A DNA stretch of 64,000 nt from Kitasatospora sp. MAA4 (GTDB taxonomy: Bacteria; Actinomycetota; Actinomycetes; Streptomycetales; Streptomycetaceae): contig NZ_JARZAI010000032.1 in the NCBI RefSeq assembly GCF_029893355.1, positions 1-64,000 on the forward strand, read 5' to 3'. The notes beneath the pieces are model-generated. The model searched no databases. It saw nothing but the letters and a program-made list of their open reading frames with translations, and was not told where the DNA came from. Positions 18,104-26,170 of the stretch are shown piece by piece; within the stretch, counting starts at the first letter, position 1, and each line of letters opens with the position of its first letter. The translations under genes were made by a program, and so were the position numbers.

Positions 18104-20320
18104 GTGCACACCTCCGAACTCTCCGCCCCCCGGCCGACCGGGCCGGCCCCCACCCCGCCCCCGCTGCCGCTGCGCCGCCCGTGGGCCGTGCTGCTGGCCG
18201 CGCTGCTCTTCCTGCTGCTCACCGCGGTGCTGTCGGGCGGCACGCTCGGCGTGCTGAAGTCCGGCGGCTTCGACGACCCGGCGGCCGACTCGGTGGCCGC
18301 CGCGAAACTGCTCCAGCAGCACTTCCCCGCGGCGCAACCCGATCTGTTCGTGCTGGTGCGGGATGCGGGCGGGAACGCGGACAGCCCGGCGAGCACGGCG
18401 GCCGGCAGGTCCGTCCTCGACCAGCTGTCCCACCAGCCCGGGGTGCGGGTGGTGGCTTCGTACTACGACGGCGCCGACCCGGCGCTGCGCTCGGCCGACG
18501 GTTCGGCGGGCCTGACCGCCGTCGCGGTGGCCGGCGACCAGGACGCGGTGGGCCGCAAGGTCCGTACCCTGCACACCCTGCTGGCCGGCCGACACGGTTC
18601 CAGCACCGTGCAGTTCGGCGGCATCGGGCAGATCAACAACGACCTCACCGACCGGATCGCGCAGGACCTGGCGATCGCCGAGTCGGTGGCGATCCCGCTG
18701 ACCCTGCTGCTCCTGGTGCTGGTCTTCCGCGGTGTGGTGGCGGCCCTGCTGCCGCTGGCCATCGGGGTGTTGGCGATCGTCGGGGCGCTGGCGGCGCTCT
18801 GGGGGCTGGCCGAGTTCACCTCGGTGTCGATCTTCTCGACCAACCTGATCACCGCGCTCGGCCTGGGCCTGGCGGTCGACTACAGCCTGCTGATCGTGGC
18901 CCGCTACCGGCAGGAACGCGGCCAGGGCGACGGTGACTTGGCGGCCCTTCGGCGCACCCTGGCGACGGCCGGGCGGACCGTGCTGTTCAGCGCCACCATC
19001 GTGGCGACGGTGCTGATCTGCCTGCTGGTCTTCCGGCTCTACTTCCTGCGCTCGTTCGCCTTCGCGGGGGTGGCCACCGTGGTGATCGCCGTGCTGGGCG
19101 CGCTCGGGCCGCTGCCGGCCGCGCTGCTGCTGCTCGGGGACCGGATCGACAAGTGGCCGATCGGGCGGGTCCGCGCCGAGCGGCCGGCTGCTGAACTGCG
19201 GCTGTGGGGACGGATCGCGGGCGCCGCGATGCGTCGTCCGGGCGCGGCCGGACTGCTGGTGACGGGCGCCCTGCTGGTGCTCGCCCTGCCGCTGGGACAC
19301 GCCCAGTTCGGCATACCGGACGCGCGGGCGCTGCCCGCGGGCACCGAGAGCCGCCAGGTGTCCGACCTGCTCACCAGCTCCTTCCCCGGCGGCGACGGCG
19401 ACACCCTCACCGTGGTCGCCCCGGTCTGGACCGGCGATCCCTCGGGCGCCGACCTGGCGAGTTACGCACGGGCGCTGTCCGCGGTGCCCGGTGTCGACGA
19501 AGTGGCCAGCCCGGCCGGCGTCTTCGCGGCCGGCGCGGCGACCCCGGCCCCCGCGCCGCAGGGGATGACCGACGGCTCGTCGGTCCGCTTCGACCTGCAG
19601 ACCAAGGTGGTGCCGTACTCCGCTCAGGGCAGCGCCCTGGCGCAGCGGGTGCGGGCGGTGCCGGTGCCCGGCGACCGGCTGCTGCACGTCGCCGGACTGG
19701 CCGCCCAACTCGCGGACACCACCAGCTCGTTGTCGAGCCGTCTGCCCTGGGCGGTGGGCCTTGCGGTGCTCGGCACCCTGGTGCTCCTGCTGCTGGCCAC
19801 CGGCAGTGTGCTGCTGCCGGTGAAGGCGGTGCTGTTCAACGCGCTCGGTCTGGCCGCCGTCACCGGCGCGATGGTCTGGGTCTTCGTCGACGGCCACCTG
19901 TCGGGGCTGCTCGGCTTCACCCCCTCGCCGCTGGCGATCACCATGCCGGTGCTGCTGGTCTGCGTCGCGTACGCGCTCTCGATGGACTACGAGGTCTTCC
20001 TGCTCTCCCGGATCAAGGAGCGGCACGTCGCGGGGGACGCCGTGGAGCTGTCGGTGCGGGCGGGCCTCGGCGAGAGCGGGCCGATCATCACTGCCGCCGC
20101 CGGGCTGCTGGCGGTGTCGTTCTTCGCGATCGGCCTCTCCGGGGTCTCCCTGGTGAAGTTCTTCGGGCTCGGGACGGGCATCGCGATCCTGCTGGACGCG
20201 GTGCTGATCCGCGGCGTCCTGGTGCCGGTCTTCTTCCGCCTGGCGGGGGAGCGGGCCTGGTGGGCGCCGGCCTGGGTGAAGCGGCTGACCAGGCGCTTCG
20301 AGATGGCCTCGGGTCACTGA
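18104..20320 (+). CDS. MMPL/RND-family transporter
   Basis: A 738-residue membrane protein with the MmpL layout: one N-terminal span (AVLLAALLFLLLTAVLSGG), a soluble loop, a bundle of spans containing ITALGLGLAVDYSLLIVARYRQER, a second loop, and a second bundle with VCVAYALSMDYEVFLLSRIKERH. The two D-Y motifs (AVDYSL and SMDYEVF) are the family's proton-relay signature. Such proteins export lipids and hydrophobic metabolites using the proton gradient. Its place right after the PKS-oxoamine synthase suggests it exports that product. The GTG start at 18104 follows GAGGAG. Confidence 0.88.
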   Translation: MHTSELSAPRPTGPAPTPPPLPLRRPWAVLLAALLFLLLTAVLSGGTLGVLKSGGFDDPAADSVAAAKLLQQHFPAAQPDLFVLVRDAGGNADSPASTAAGRSVLDQLSHQPGVRVVASYYDGADPALRSADGSAGLTAVAVAGDQDAVGRKVRTLHTLLAGRHGSSTVQFGGIGQINNDLTDRIAQDLAIAESVAIPLTLLLLVLVFRGVVAALLPLAIGVLAIVGALAALWGLAEFTSVSIFSTNLITALGLGLAVDYSLLIVARYRQERGQGDGDLAALRRTLATAGRTVLFSATIVATVLICLLVFRLYFLRSFAFAGVATVVIAVLGALGPLPAALLLLGDRIDKWPIGRVRAERPAAELRLWGRIAGAAMRRPGAAGLLVTGALLVLALPLGHAQFGIPDARALPAGTESRQVSDLLTSSFPGGDGDTLTVVAPVWTGDPSGADLASYARALSAVPGVDEVASPAGVFAAGAATPAPAPQGMTDGSSVRFDLQTKVVPYSAQGSALAQRVRAVPVPGDRLLHVAGLAAQLADTTSSLSSRLPWAVGLAVLGTLVLLLLATGSVLLPVKAVLFNALGLAAVTGAMVWVFVDGHLSGLLGFTPSPLAITMPVLLVCVAYALSMDYEVFLLSRIKERHVAGDAVELSVRAGLGESGPIITAAAGLLAVSFFAIGLSGVSLVKFFGLGTGIAILLDAVLIRGVLVPVFFRLAGERAWWAPAWVKRLTRRFEMASGH

Positions 20321-20336
20321 CGGCAGTGAATGAGGC

Positions 20337-20454
20337 TATTCAGAGCGGTCCCCGGCGGCAGGTCGCCTTGCGGTCGGGGACCGGCCCGGCGCACCGTGGA
20401 GGGGGGATTCGGTCCGGGGTCTGGCTCGCCGCCTGGTGATTGGATATATTCAGA
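20337..20454 (+). promoter_or_regulatory. Repeated TATTCAGA boxes upstream of hutU
   Basis: TATTCAGA occurs at 20337-20344 and again at 20447-20454, the latter inside the AT-rich segment 20436-20472 just ahead of hutU. hutH also has ATTCAG in its upstream region. The arrangement is consistent with a common operator for split histidine-degradation genes, though the motif is short and could be chance. Confidence 0.35.
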
Positions 20455-20522
20455 CATACAGTCGATGAATGGATCCATCCGGACCAGTCCGGTCGGCAGG
20501 CAGCAGTAGGGAGAGCGACGGC

Positions 20523-22193
20523 ATGGTGCAGCAGCAGACGAGCGGACCGCGCGAGGTTCGGGCCGCCCGCGGGACGAACCTCAGCACCCAGGGCTGGCAG
20601 CAGGAGGCCGCCCTGCGGATGCTCATGAACAACCTCGATCCCGAGGTCGCCGAGCACCCCTCCAAGCTGGTCGTCTACGGCGGCACCGGCAAGGCCGCGC
20701 GCGACTGGCGCTCCTACGACGCCATGGTGCGCACCCTGCAGACCCTCAAGCAGGACGAGACCATGCTGGTCCAGTCCGGCCGCCCGGTCGGCGTGATGCA
20801 GACCCACGAGTGGGCGCCGCGCGTGCTCATCGCCAACTCCAACCTGGTCGGCGACTGGGCCAACTGGGAGGAGTTCCGCCGCCTGGAGAACCTCGGGCTC
20901 ACCATGTACGGCCAGATGACCGCCGGGTCCTGGATCTACATCGGCACCCAGGGCATCCTCCAGGGCACCTACGAGACCTTCGGCGCCGTCGCGGCCAAGA
21001 AGTTCAACAACACCCTCGAGGGCACCATCACCCTCACCGCCGGGCTCGGCGGCATGGGCGGCGCCCAGCCGCTGGCCGTCACCATGAACGGCGGCGTGGC
21101 GATCTGCATCGACTGCGACCCGTCCCGGATCGCCCGCCGGATCGAGCACCGCTACCTCGACGTCGAGGCGACCAGCCTGGCCCACGCGCTGGAGCTGGCC
21201 ACCGACGCCCGCGACAAGCGCCAGCCGCTCTCCATCGGCCTGCTGGGCAACGCCGCCGAGCTGTTCCCGCAGCTGCTCGCGATGGACGCGCCGATCGACA
21301 TCGTCACCGACCAGACCAGCGCCCACGACCCGCTGGCGTACCTGCCGATCGGCGTCGCCTTCGACGACATGGCGGACTACGCGGCGGCCAAGCCGGCCGA
21401 GTTCACCCAGCGTTCGCGCGAGTCGATGGCCAAGCACGTCGAGGCGATGGTCGGCTTCCAGGACAAGGGCGCCGAGGTCTTCGACTACGGCAACTCGATC
21501 CGCGGCGAGGCCCAGCTCGCGGGCTACTCCCGAGCCTTCGACTTCCCCGGCTTCGTGCCGGCGTACATCCGCCCGCTGTTCTGCGAGGGCAAGGGCCCGT
21601 TCCGCTGGGCCGCGCTCTCCGGTGACGCGCAGGACATCTACAAGACCGACAAGGCCGTGCTCGACCTCTTCCCGGAGAACGAGTCGCTGCACCGCTGGAT
21701 CAAGATGGCCCAGGAGAAGGTGCACTTCCAGGGCCTGCCGGCGCGGATCTGCTGGCTCGGCTACGGCGAGCGCGACAAGGCCGGCGAGCGCTTCAACGAC
21801 ATGGTCGCCTCCGGCGAGCTCTCCGCGCCGATCGTGATCGGCCGCGACCACCTGGACTGCGGCTCGGTCGCCTCGCCGTACCGCGAGACCGAGGCGATGC
21901 TGGACGGCTCGGACGCCATCGCCGACTGGCCGCTGCTGAACGCCATGGTCAACGTCGCCTCCGGCGCGTCCTGGGTCTCCATCCACCACGGCGGCGGCGT
22001 CGGCATCGGCCGCTCGATCCACGCCGGCCAGGTCACCGTCGCCGACGGCACGCCGCTGGCGGGCGAGAAGATCCGCCGGGTGCTCACCAACGACCCCGGC
22101 ATGGGCGTCATCCGGCACGTCGACGCCGGCTACGACATCGCGGGCGAGGTCGCGGCCGAGCGCGGTGTGCGCATCCCCATGGGCGAGCTGTGA
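20523..22193 (+). CDS. hutU: Urocanate hydratase
   Basis: A 556-residue NAD-dependent urocanase that converts urocanate to 4-imidazolone-5-propanoate. It contains LVVYGGTGKAARDW, LMVQSGRPVGVM, the NAD-binding GLGGMGGAQPLAVTMNGG, DQTSAHDPLAYLPIG and RDHLDCGSVASPYRETEAM with the catalytic region cysteine. Length and motifs are normal. The ATG at 20523 follows GGGAGAG at a good distance. It is the first gene of a tightly packed set with the M20 amidohydrolase, hutF and hutI. Confidence 0.96.
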   Translation: MVQQQTSGPREVRAARGTNLSTQGWQQEAALRMLMNNLDPEVAEHPSKLVVYGGTGKAARDWRSYDAMVRTLQTLKQDETMLVQSGRPVGVMQTHEWAPRVLIANSNLVGDWANWEEFRRLENLGLTMYGQMTAGSWIYIGTQGILQGTYETFGAVAAKKFNNTLEGTITLTAGLGGMGGAQPLAVTMNGGVAICIDCDPSRIARRIEHRYLDVEATSLAHALELATDARDKRQPLSIGLLGNAAELFPQLLAMDAPIDIVTDQTSAHDPLAYLPIGVAFDDMADYAAAKPAEFTQRSRESMAKHVEAMVGFQDKGAEVFDYGNSIRGEAQLAGYSRAFDFPGFVPAYIRPLFCEGKGPFRWAALSGDAQDIYKTDKAVLDLFPENESLHRWIKMAQEKVHFQGLPARICWLGYGERDKAGERFNDMVASGELSAPIVIGRDHLDCGSVASPYRETEAMLDGSDAIADWPLLNAMVNVASGASWVSIHHGGGVGIGRSIHAGQVTVADGTPLAGEKIRRVLTNDPGMGVIRHVDAGYDIAGEVAAERGVRIPMGEL

Positions 22194-23395
22194 CGGACAC
22201 GTTCGGTGCGATGTGGGCGGAGCTGCTCCCCGTGGGCCGCTCCGCCGCATCCGGCGGGTACCGCCGGCACGCCTGGAACAGCGCGGACGCCGAGTGCCGG
22301 GCCTGGTTCGAGGAGCAGGCCCGCTCCCGGGGCCTGGCCTACGAGCTGGACCGCAACGGCAACCAGTGGGCCTGGCTCGGCGACCCGCAGCAGGACGGCG
22401 CCGTCGTCACCGGCTCGCACCTGGACTCCGTCCCGGACGGCGGCGCCTTCGACGGCCCGCTCGGGGTGGTCTCCTCCTTCGCCGCGCTGGACGAACTGCG
22501 CGCCCGCAAGGCCGAGTTCACCAAGCCGCTGGCGATCGTCAACTTCGGCGACGAGGAGGGCGCCCGGTTCGGCGTGGCCTGCATCGGCTCCCGGCTCAGC
22601 GCGGGCGTGCTCAGCCGCGAGCAGGCGTACGAGCTGCGCGATGCCGACGGCGTCCGACTGCCCGACGCGATGGAGCGCGCCGGCTACGACCCGACCGCGA
22701 TCGGCGCGGACGACGACCGGCTCTCCCGGGTCGGCGCCTTCGTCGAACTCCACGTCGAGCAGGGCCGCTACCTGACCGAGGACCAGCCGGTCGGCGTGGC
22801 CAGCGCGATCTGGCCGCACGGCCGCTGGCGCTTCGACTTCCACGGCGAGGCCAACCACGCGGGCACCACCCGCATCGAGGACCGCCGCGACCCGATGCTG
22901 ACGTACGCCACCACCGTGCTCGCGGCCCGCAAGAAGGCCCGGCTGGCCGGCGCGCTGGCCACCTTCGGCAAGGTCGCCGTCGAGCCGAACGGCACCAACG
23001 CGATCGCCTCGCTGATCCGCGGCTGGCTGGACTCCCGGGCCTCCGAGGAGCAGGTGCTGGAGGCCCTGGTCGAGGAGATCCGGGTGGCGGCGGCCGAGCG
23101 CGGCGAGCGCGACGGCGTCCGGGTCGAGCTGACCCGCGAGTCGTACACGCCGGTGGTCGACTTCGACGGCCCGCTGCGCGACCGGCTGGCCAAGCGGCTG
23201 GGCGGCGTGCCGATCCTGCCGACCGGCGCCGGACACGACGCCGGGATCCTGGCGTCCGCCGTTCCGACCGCCATGCTGTTCGTACGGAACCCGAGCGGCG
23301 TTTCGCACTCCCCGGCGGAGCACGCCGAGGAGGCGGACTGCCTCGCGGGTGTGGCGGCTCTGGCGGACGTTCTGGAGGACCTGGCATGTCAGTGA
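22190..23395 (+). CDS. M20-family amidohydrolase (allantoate amidohydrolase / N-carbamoylase type), possible N-formylglutamate deformylase
   Basis: A 401-residue zinc hydrolase of the hydantoinase/carbamoylase group. It carries GSHLDSVPDGGAFDGPLGV (metal His and Asp), NFGDEEGARFG (metal Glu), ELHVEQG and WRFDFHGEANHAGTTR (dimer-interface His), then GAGHDAGIL. The GTG start at 22190 overlaps the hutU stop, so translation is coupled. No HutG-type deformylase is seen in the window, and HutF makes N-formylglutamate, so this enzyme may hydrolyse it to glutamate and formate. That role is inferred from context; family members usually act on allantoate or N-carbamoyl amino acids. Confidence 0.85.
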   Translation: MTDTFGAMWAELLPVGRSAASGGYRRHAWNSADAECRAWFEEQARSRGLAYELDRNGNQWAWLGDPQQDGAVVTGSHLDSVPDGGAFDGPLGVVSSFAALDELRARKAEFTKPLAIVNFGDEEGARFGVACIGSRLSAGVLSREQAYELRDADGVRLPDAMERAGYDPTAIGADDDRLSRVGAFVELHVEQGRYLTEDQPVGVASAIWPHGRWRFDFHGEANHAGTTRIEDRRDPMLTYATTVLAARKKARLAGALATFGKVAVEPNGTNAIASLIRGWLDSRASEEQVLEALVEEIRVAAAERGERDGVRVELTRESYTPVVDFDGPLRDRLAKRLGGVPILPTGAGHDAGILASAVPTAMLFVRNPSGVSHSPAEHAEEADCLAGVAALADVLEDLACQ

Positions 23396-24741
23396 CCACG
23401 GTGTACTGGGCCGAGCACGCCTGGCTGCCGCATGTGAACGGCCCGGTGGTCGAGTCGGACGTGCTGATCGAGGTGGCCGCGGGCGGCAGGATCGCCAAGG
23501 TCACCCCGGACAGCGGGCCCTGCCCGCCGCAGGCCGTCCGGCTGGCCGGCCTGCTGGTGCCCGGTCAGGCGAACGCGCACTCGCACGCCTTCCACCGCGC
23601 GCTGCGCGGGACCGTCCAGGTCGGCTCCGGCACCTTCTGGACCTGGCGGGACACCATGTACCGGTTCGCCGGCGCCCTGGACCCGGACAGCTACCTGGCG
23701 CTGGCCACCGCCGTCTACGCCGAGATGGCGCTGGCCGGCATCACCGCGGTGGGGGAGTTCCACTACCTGCACCACGCCCCTGGCGGCGCCCGCTACAACG
23801 ACCCCAACGCGATGGGCGAGGCGCTGATCGAGGCCGCCGCCCGGGCCGGTATCCGGATCACCCTGCTGGACACCTGCTACCTCTCCTCCGGCTTCGGCGC
23901 CGAACTGACCAAGCCGCAGCTGCGGTTCGGGGACGGCGACGCCGATGCCTGGGCCGAGCGGGTCAGCGAGCTCAAGCCGCGCGAGCACGCCCGGCTCGGC
24001 GCGGCCGTCCACTCGGTGCGCGCCGTCCCGGCCGGCCAGCTGAGCACGGTCGCGCACTGGGCCCGGATGCGCAAGGCCCCGCTGCACGTGCACCTCTCCG
24101 AGCAGACCGCGGAGAACGAGGCCTGCCTCAGCGCGCACGGGGTCACCCCGACCCGGCTGCTCGCCGACCACGGCGTGCTCGGGCCGCGCACCTCGGCCGT
24201 CCACGCGACCCACCTCACCGAGGAGGACATCAAGCTGCTCGCCGACTCCTCCACGGTGATCTGCATGTGCCCGACCACCGAACGCGACCTCGCCGACGGC
24301 ATCGGGCCGGCCCGCCACCTGGCGAACAGCGGCTGCCAGGTCACCCTGGGCAGCGACAGCCACGCGGTCATCGACCCGTTCGAGGAGGCCCGGGCGCTGG
24401 AGCTGAACGAGCGCCTGCGCACCCGCACCCGCGGCCACTGGACGGCCAACGCGCTGCTGCGGGCCGGCAGCGAGGACGGTCACGCCTCGCTCGGCTGGCC
24501 GGAGGCCGGCCGGATCGAGGCCGGCGCGTTCGCCGACTTCACCGTCATCGCGCTGGACTCCGTACGCACCGCGGGCCCGCTGCCCCGGCTCGGCGCCGAG
24601 ACCGCGGTCTTCGCGGCATCGGCGGCGGACGTCCGGCACGTGGTGGTCGGCGGCCGGCGGATCGTCCAGGACGGCGTGCACCAGCTGGTCGCCGACGTCC
24701 CGTCCGCACTGCGCGCCTCGATCGCCGCACTGCTTGCGTAA
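23386..24741 (+). CDS. hutF: Formimidoylglutamate deiminase
   Basis: A 451-residue amidohydrolase-superfamily enzyme: GQANAHSHAFHRALRG (metal HxH), the LHVHLSEQTAENEAC (metal His), VHATHLTEEDIKLL and TLGSDSHAVIDPFEEAR (metal Asp) motifs. HutF removes ammonia from N-formimino-L-glutamate to give N-formyl-L-glutamate, which marks the five-step hut route. The ATG at 23386 overlaps the preceding gene by ten bases. LDTCYLSSGFG and the length match HutF rather than guanine deaminase. Confidence 0.92.
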   Translation: MSVTTVYWAEHAWLPHVNGPVVESDVLIEVAAGGRIAKVTPDSGPCPPQAVRLAGLLVPGQANAHSHAFHRALRGTVQVGSGTFWTWRDTMYRFAGALDPDSYLALATAVYAEMALAGITAVGEFHYLHHAPGGARYNDPNAMGEALIEAAARAGIRITLLDTCYLSSGFGAELTKPQLRFGDGDADAWAERVSELKPREHARLGAAVHSVRAVPAGQLSTVAHWARMRKAPLHVHLSEQTAENEACLSAHGVTPTRLLADHGVLGPRTSAVHATHLTEEDIKLLADSSTVICMCPTTERDLADGIGPARHLANSGCQVTLGSDSHAVIDPFEEARALELNERLRTRTRGHWTANALLRAGSEDGHASLGWPEAGRIEAGAFADFTVIALDSVRTAGPLPRLGAETAVFAASAADVRHVVVGGRRIVQDGVHQLVADVPSALRASIAALLA

Positions 24742-24746
24742 CCCCT

Positions 24747-24778
24747 CCGGGGGGCGGGTCGACCGATCCGCCCCCCGG
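24747..24778 (+). terminator. Hairpin between hutF and hutI
   Basis: An 11-bp GC stem (24747-24757 with 24768-24778) and a 10-base loop lie six bases after the hutF stop and 20 bases before the hutI start. It could attenuate hutI or simply protect transcript ends, since hutI has no obvious separate promoter in the 57-bp gap. Confidence 0.5.
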
Positions 24779-24798
24779 CCCGGATCCGAGAGGGCCTC

Positions 24799-25965
24799 AT
24801 GAGCAGCACCCTGATCACCAACATCGGCAGTCTGGTGACCAACGACCCGTCCCACCCCGGCCTGCTCGGCCTGGTCGAGCAGGCCGCCGTGGTGGTGGAC
24901 GGCTCGGTGGTCACCTGGACCGGCCGCGCCGCCGACGCCCCCGCCGCCGACCAGGTGCACGACGCCGAGGGACGCACCCTGCTGCCCGGCTTCGTCGACT
25001 CGCACGCCCACCTGGTCTTCGCGGGCGACCGCACCGCCGAGTTCAACGCCCGGATGTCCGGCCAGAGTTACTCGGCCGGAGGGATCCGCACCACGGTCGC
25101 TGCCACCCGTGCGGCGAGCGACGCCGAACTGGACGCCAACCTGGCCCGGTTCGTCCGCGAGGCGCTGCGCCAGGGCACCACCACCATCGAGTGCAAGTCC
25201 GGCTACGGCCTGACCGTCGCCGACGAGGCGCGCGCCCTGCGGATCGCCGCCGCGCACACCCCCGAGACCACCTACCTCGGCGCCCACATCGTGGCCCCCG
25301 AGTTCGCCGACGACCCGGCCGGCTACGTCGACCTGGTGACCGGCGAGATGCTGGACGCCTGCGCCCCGCACGCCCGCTGGGTGGACGTCTTCTGCGAGAA
25401 CGGCGCCTTCGACGGCGACCAGGCCCGTGCCGTCCTGAAGGCCGGCCAGGAACGCGGCCTGATCCCCCGGGTGCACGCCAACCAGCTCAGTCACGGCCCC
25501 GGCGTGCAGCTCGCGGTCGAGCTGGGCGCGGCCTCGGCCGACCACTGCACCCACCTGACCGACGCCGACGTCGCCGCGCTGGCCGGCAGCGAGACGGTGG
25601 CCACCCTGCTGCCCGGCGCCGAGTTCTCCACCCGCGCCCGGTACCCGGACGCGCGCCGGCTGCTCGACGCGGGCGCCACCGTCGCGCTCTCCACCGACTG
25701 CAACCCGGGTTCCAGCTTCACCAGTTCGATGGCCTTCTGCATCGCGGTGGCCGTCCGCGAGATGGGCATGACCCCGGACGAGGCCGTGCACGCCGCCACC
25801 GCCGGCGGAGCCCGCGCGCTGCGCCGCACCGACGTCGGCCGGATCGCCCCCGGCGCCCGCGCCGACCTGCTGCTGCTGGACGCCCCCTCGCCGGTCCACC
25901 TCGCCTACCGCCCCGGCGTCCCGCTCACCGCCGCCGTCTGGCGCGCGGGGGTCCGGGAGGTCTGA
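24799..25965 (+). CDS. hutI: Imidazolonepropionase
   Basis: A 388-residue amidohydrolase that opens 4-imidazolone-5-propanoate to N-formimino-L-glutamate. Motifs: LLPGFVDSHAHLVFAGDR (metal HxH), the Arg-rich GQSYSAGGIRTTVAATRAAS substrate loop, TTIECKSGYGL, RVHANQLSHGPGV (metal His), ADHCTHLT and VALSTDCNPGSSFTSSM (metal Asp). All are typical for HutI. It is the last gene of the hut set; the gene order hutU-M20-hutF-hutI does not follow reaction order. A strong bidirectional hairpin lies downstream. Confidence 0.95.
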   Translation: MSSTLITNIGSLVTNDPSHPGLLGLVEQAAVVVDGSVVTWTGRAADAPAADQVHDAEGRTLLPGFVDSHAHLVFAGDRTAEFNARMSGQSYSAGGIRTTVAATRAASDAELDANLARFVREALRQGTTTIECKSGYGLTVADEARALRIAAAHTPETTYLGAHIVAPEFADDPAGYVDLVTGEMLDACAPHARWVDVFCENGAFDGDQARAVLKAGQERGLIPRVHANQLSHGPGVQLAVELGAASADHCTHLTDADVAALAGSETVATLLPGAEFSTRARYPDARRLLDAGATVALSTDCNPGSSFTSSMAFCIAVAVREMGMTPDEAVHAATAGGARALRRTDVGRIAPGARADLLLLDAPSPVHLAYRPGVPLTAAVWRAGVREV

Positions 25966-25986
25966 GACCTTCAGGGCGGACGTGGG

Positions 25987-26022
25987 TCCGGCCCCGCACC
26001 CCAGTCGGGGTGCGGGGCCGGA
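25987..26022. terminator. Bidirectional terminator between hutI and the lanthipeptide precursor
   Basis: A perfect 16-bp stem (25987-26002 with 26007-26022) with loop AGTC lies between two converging genes, 21 bases from each stop. It would end both the hut transcript and the minus-strand lanthipeptide transcript. Confidence 0.85.
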
Positions 26023-26043
26023 GCCTGACCTGCGGGTGAGGTT

Positions 26044-26154
26044 CTACCAGCTGGTCCAGTCACAGGTGAACGTGCACTGGACGGAGTTCTTGGCGGTGGC
26101 CGCCTCGAGCTCCTCGCTGTCGAGCGCCTGGAGCGCGTTGACATCGGTCGTCAT
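26044..26154 (-). CDS. Class IV lanthipeptide precursor peptide (36 aa)
   Basis: A 36-residue peptide. The leader (MTTDVNALQALDSEELEAAT) is helical and acidic, with a LQALDSEEL stretch typical of synthetase recognition helices. The C-terminal part, NSVQCTFTCDWTSW, has two adjacent four-residue SxxC/TxxC units (SVQC and TFTC), giving two predicted non-overlapping thioether rings. The ribosome binding site is an essentially perfect AAAGGAGGTGA whose last bases are the stop codon of the LanL gene, so synthesis is coupled and likely very strong. A terminator follows. It is the natural substrate of the LanL encoded directly upstream. Confidence 0.88.
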   Translation of the reverse strand: MTTDVNALQALDSEELEAATAKNSVQCTFTCDWTSW

Positions 26155-26170
26155 CTGAATCACCTCCTTT
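26155..26170 (-). promoter_or_regulatory. Near-perfect ribosome binding site embedded in the lanL stop
   Basis: On the minus strand AAAGGAGGTGAT precedes the precursor ATG by five bases. The TGA inside it is the lanL stop, and the last two lanL codons (AGG AGG) supply the core. This decides the precursor start and couples its translation to lanL. Confidence 0.85.
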
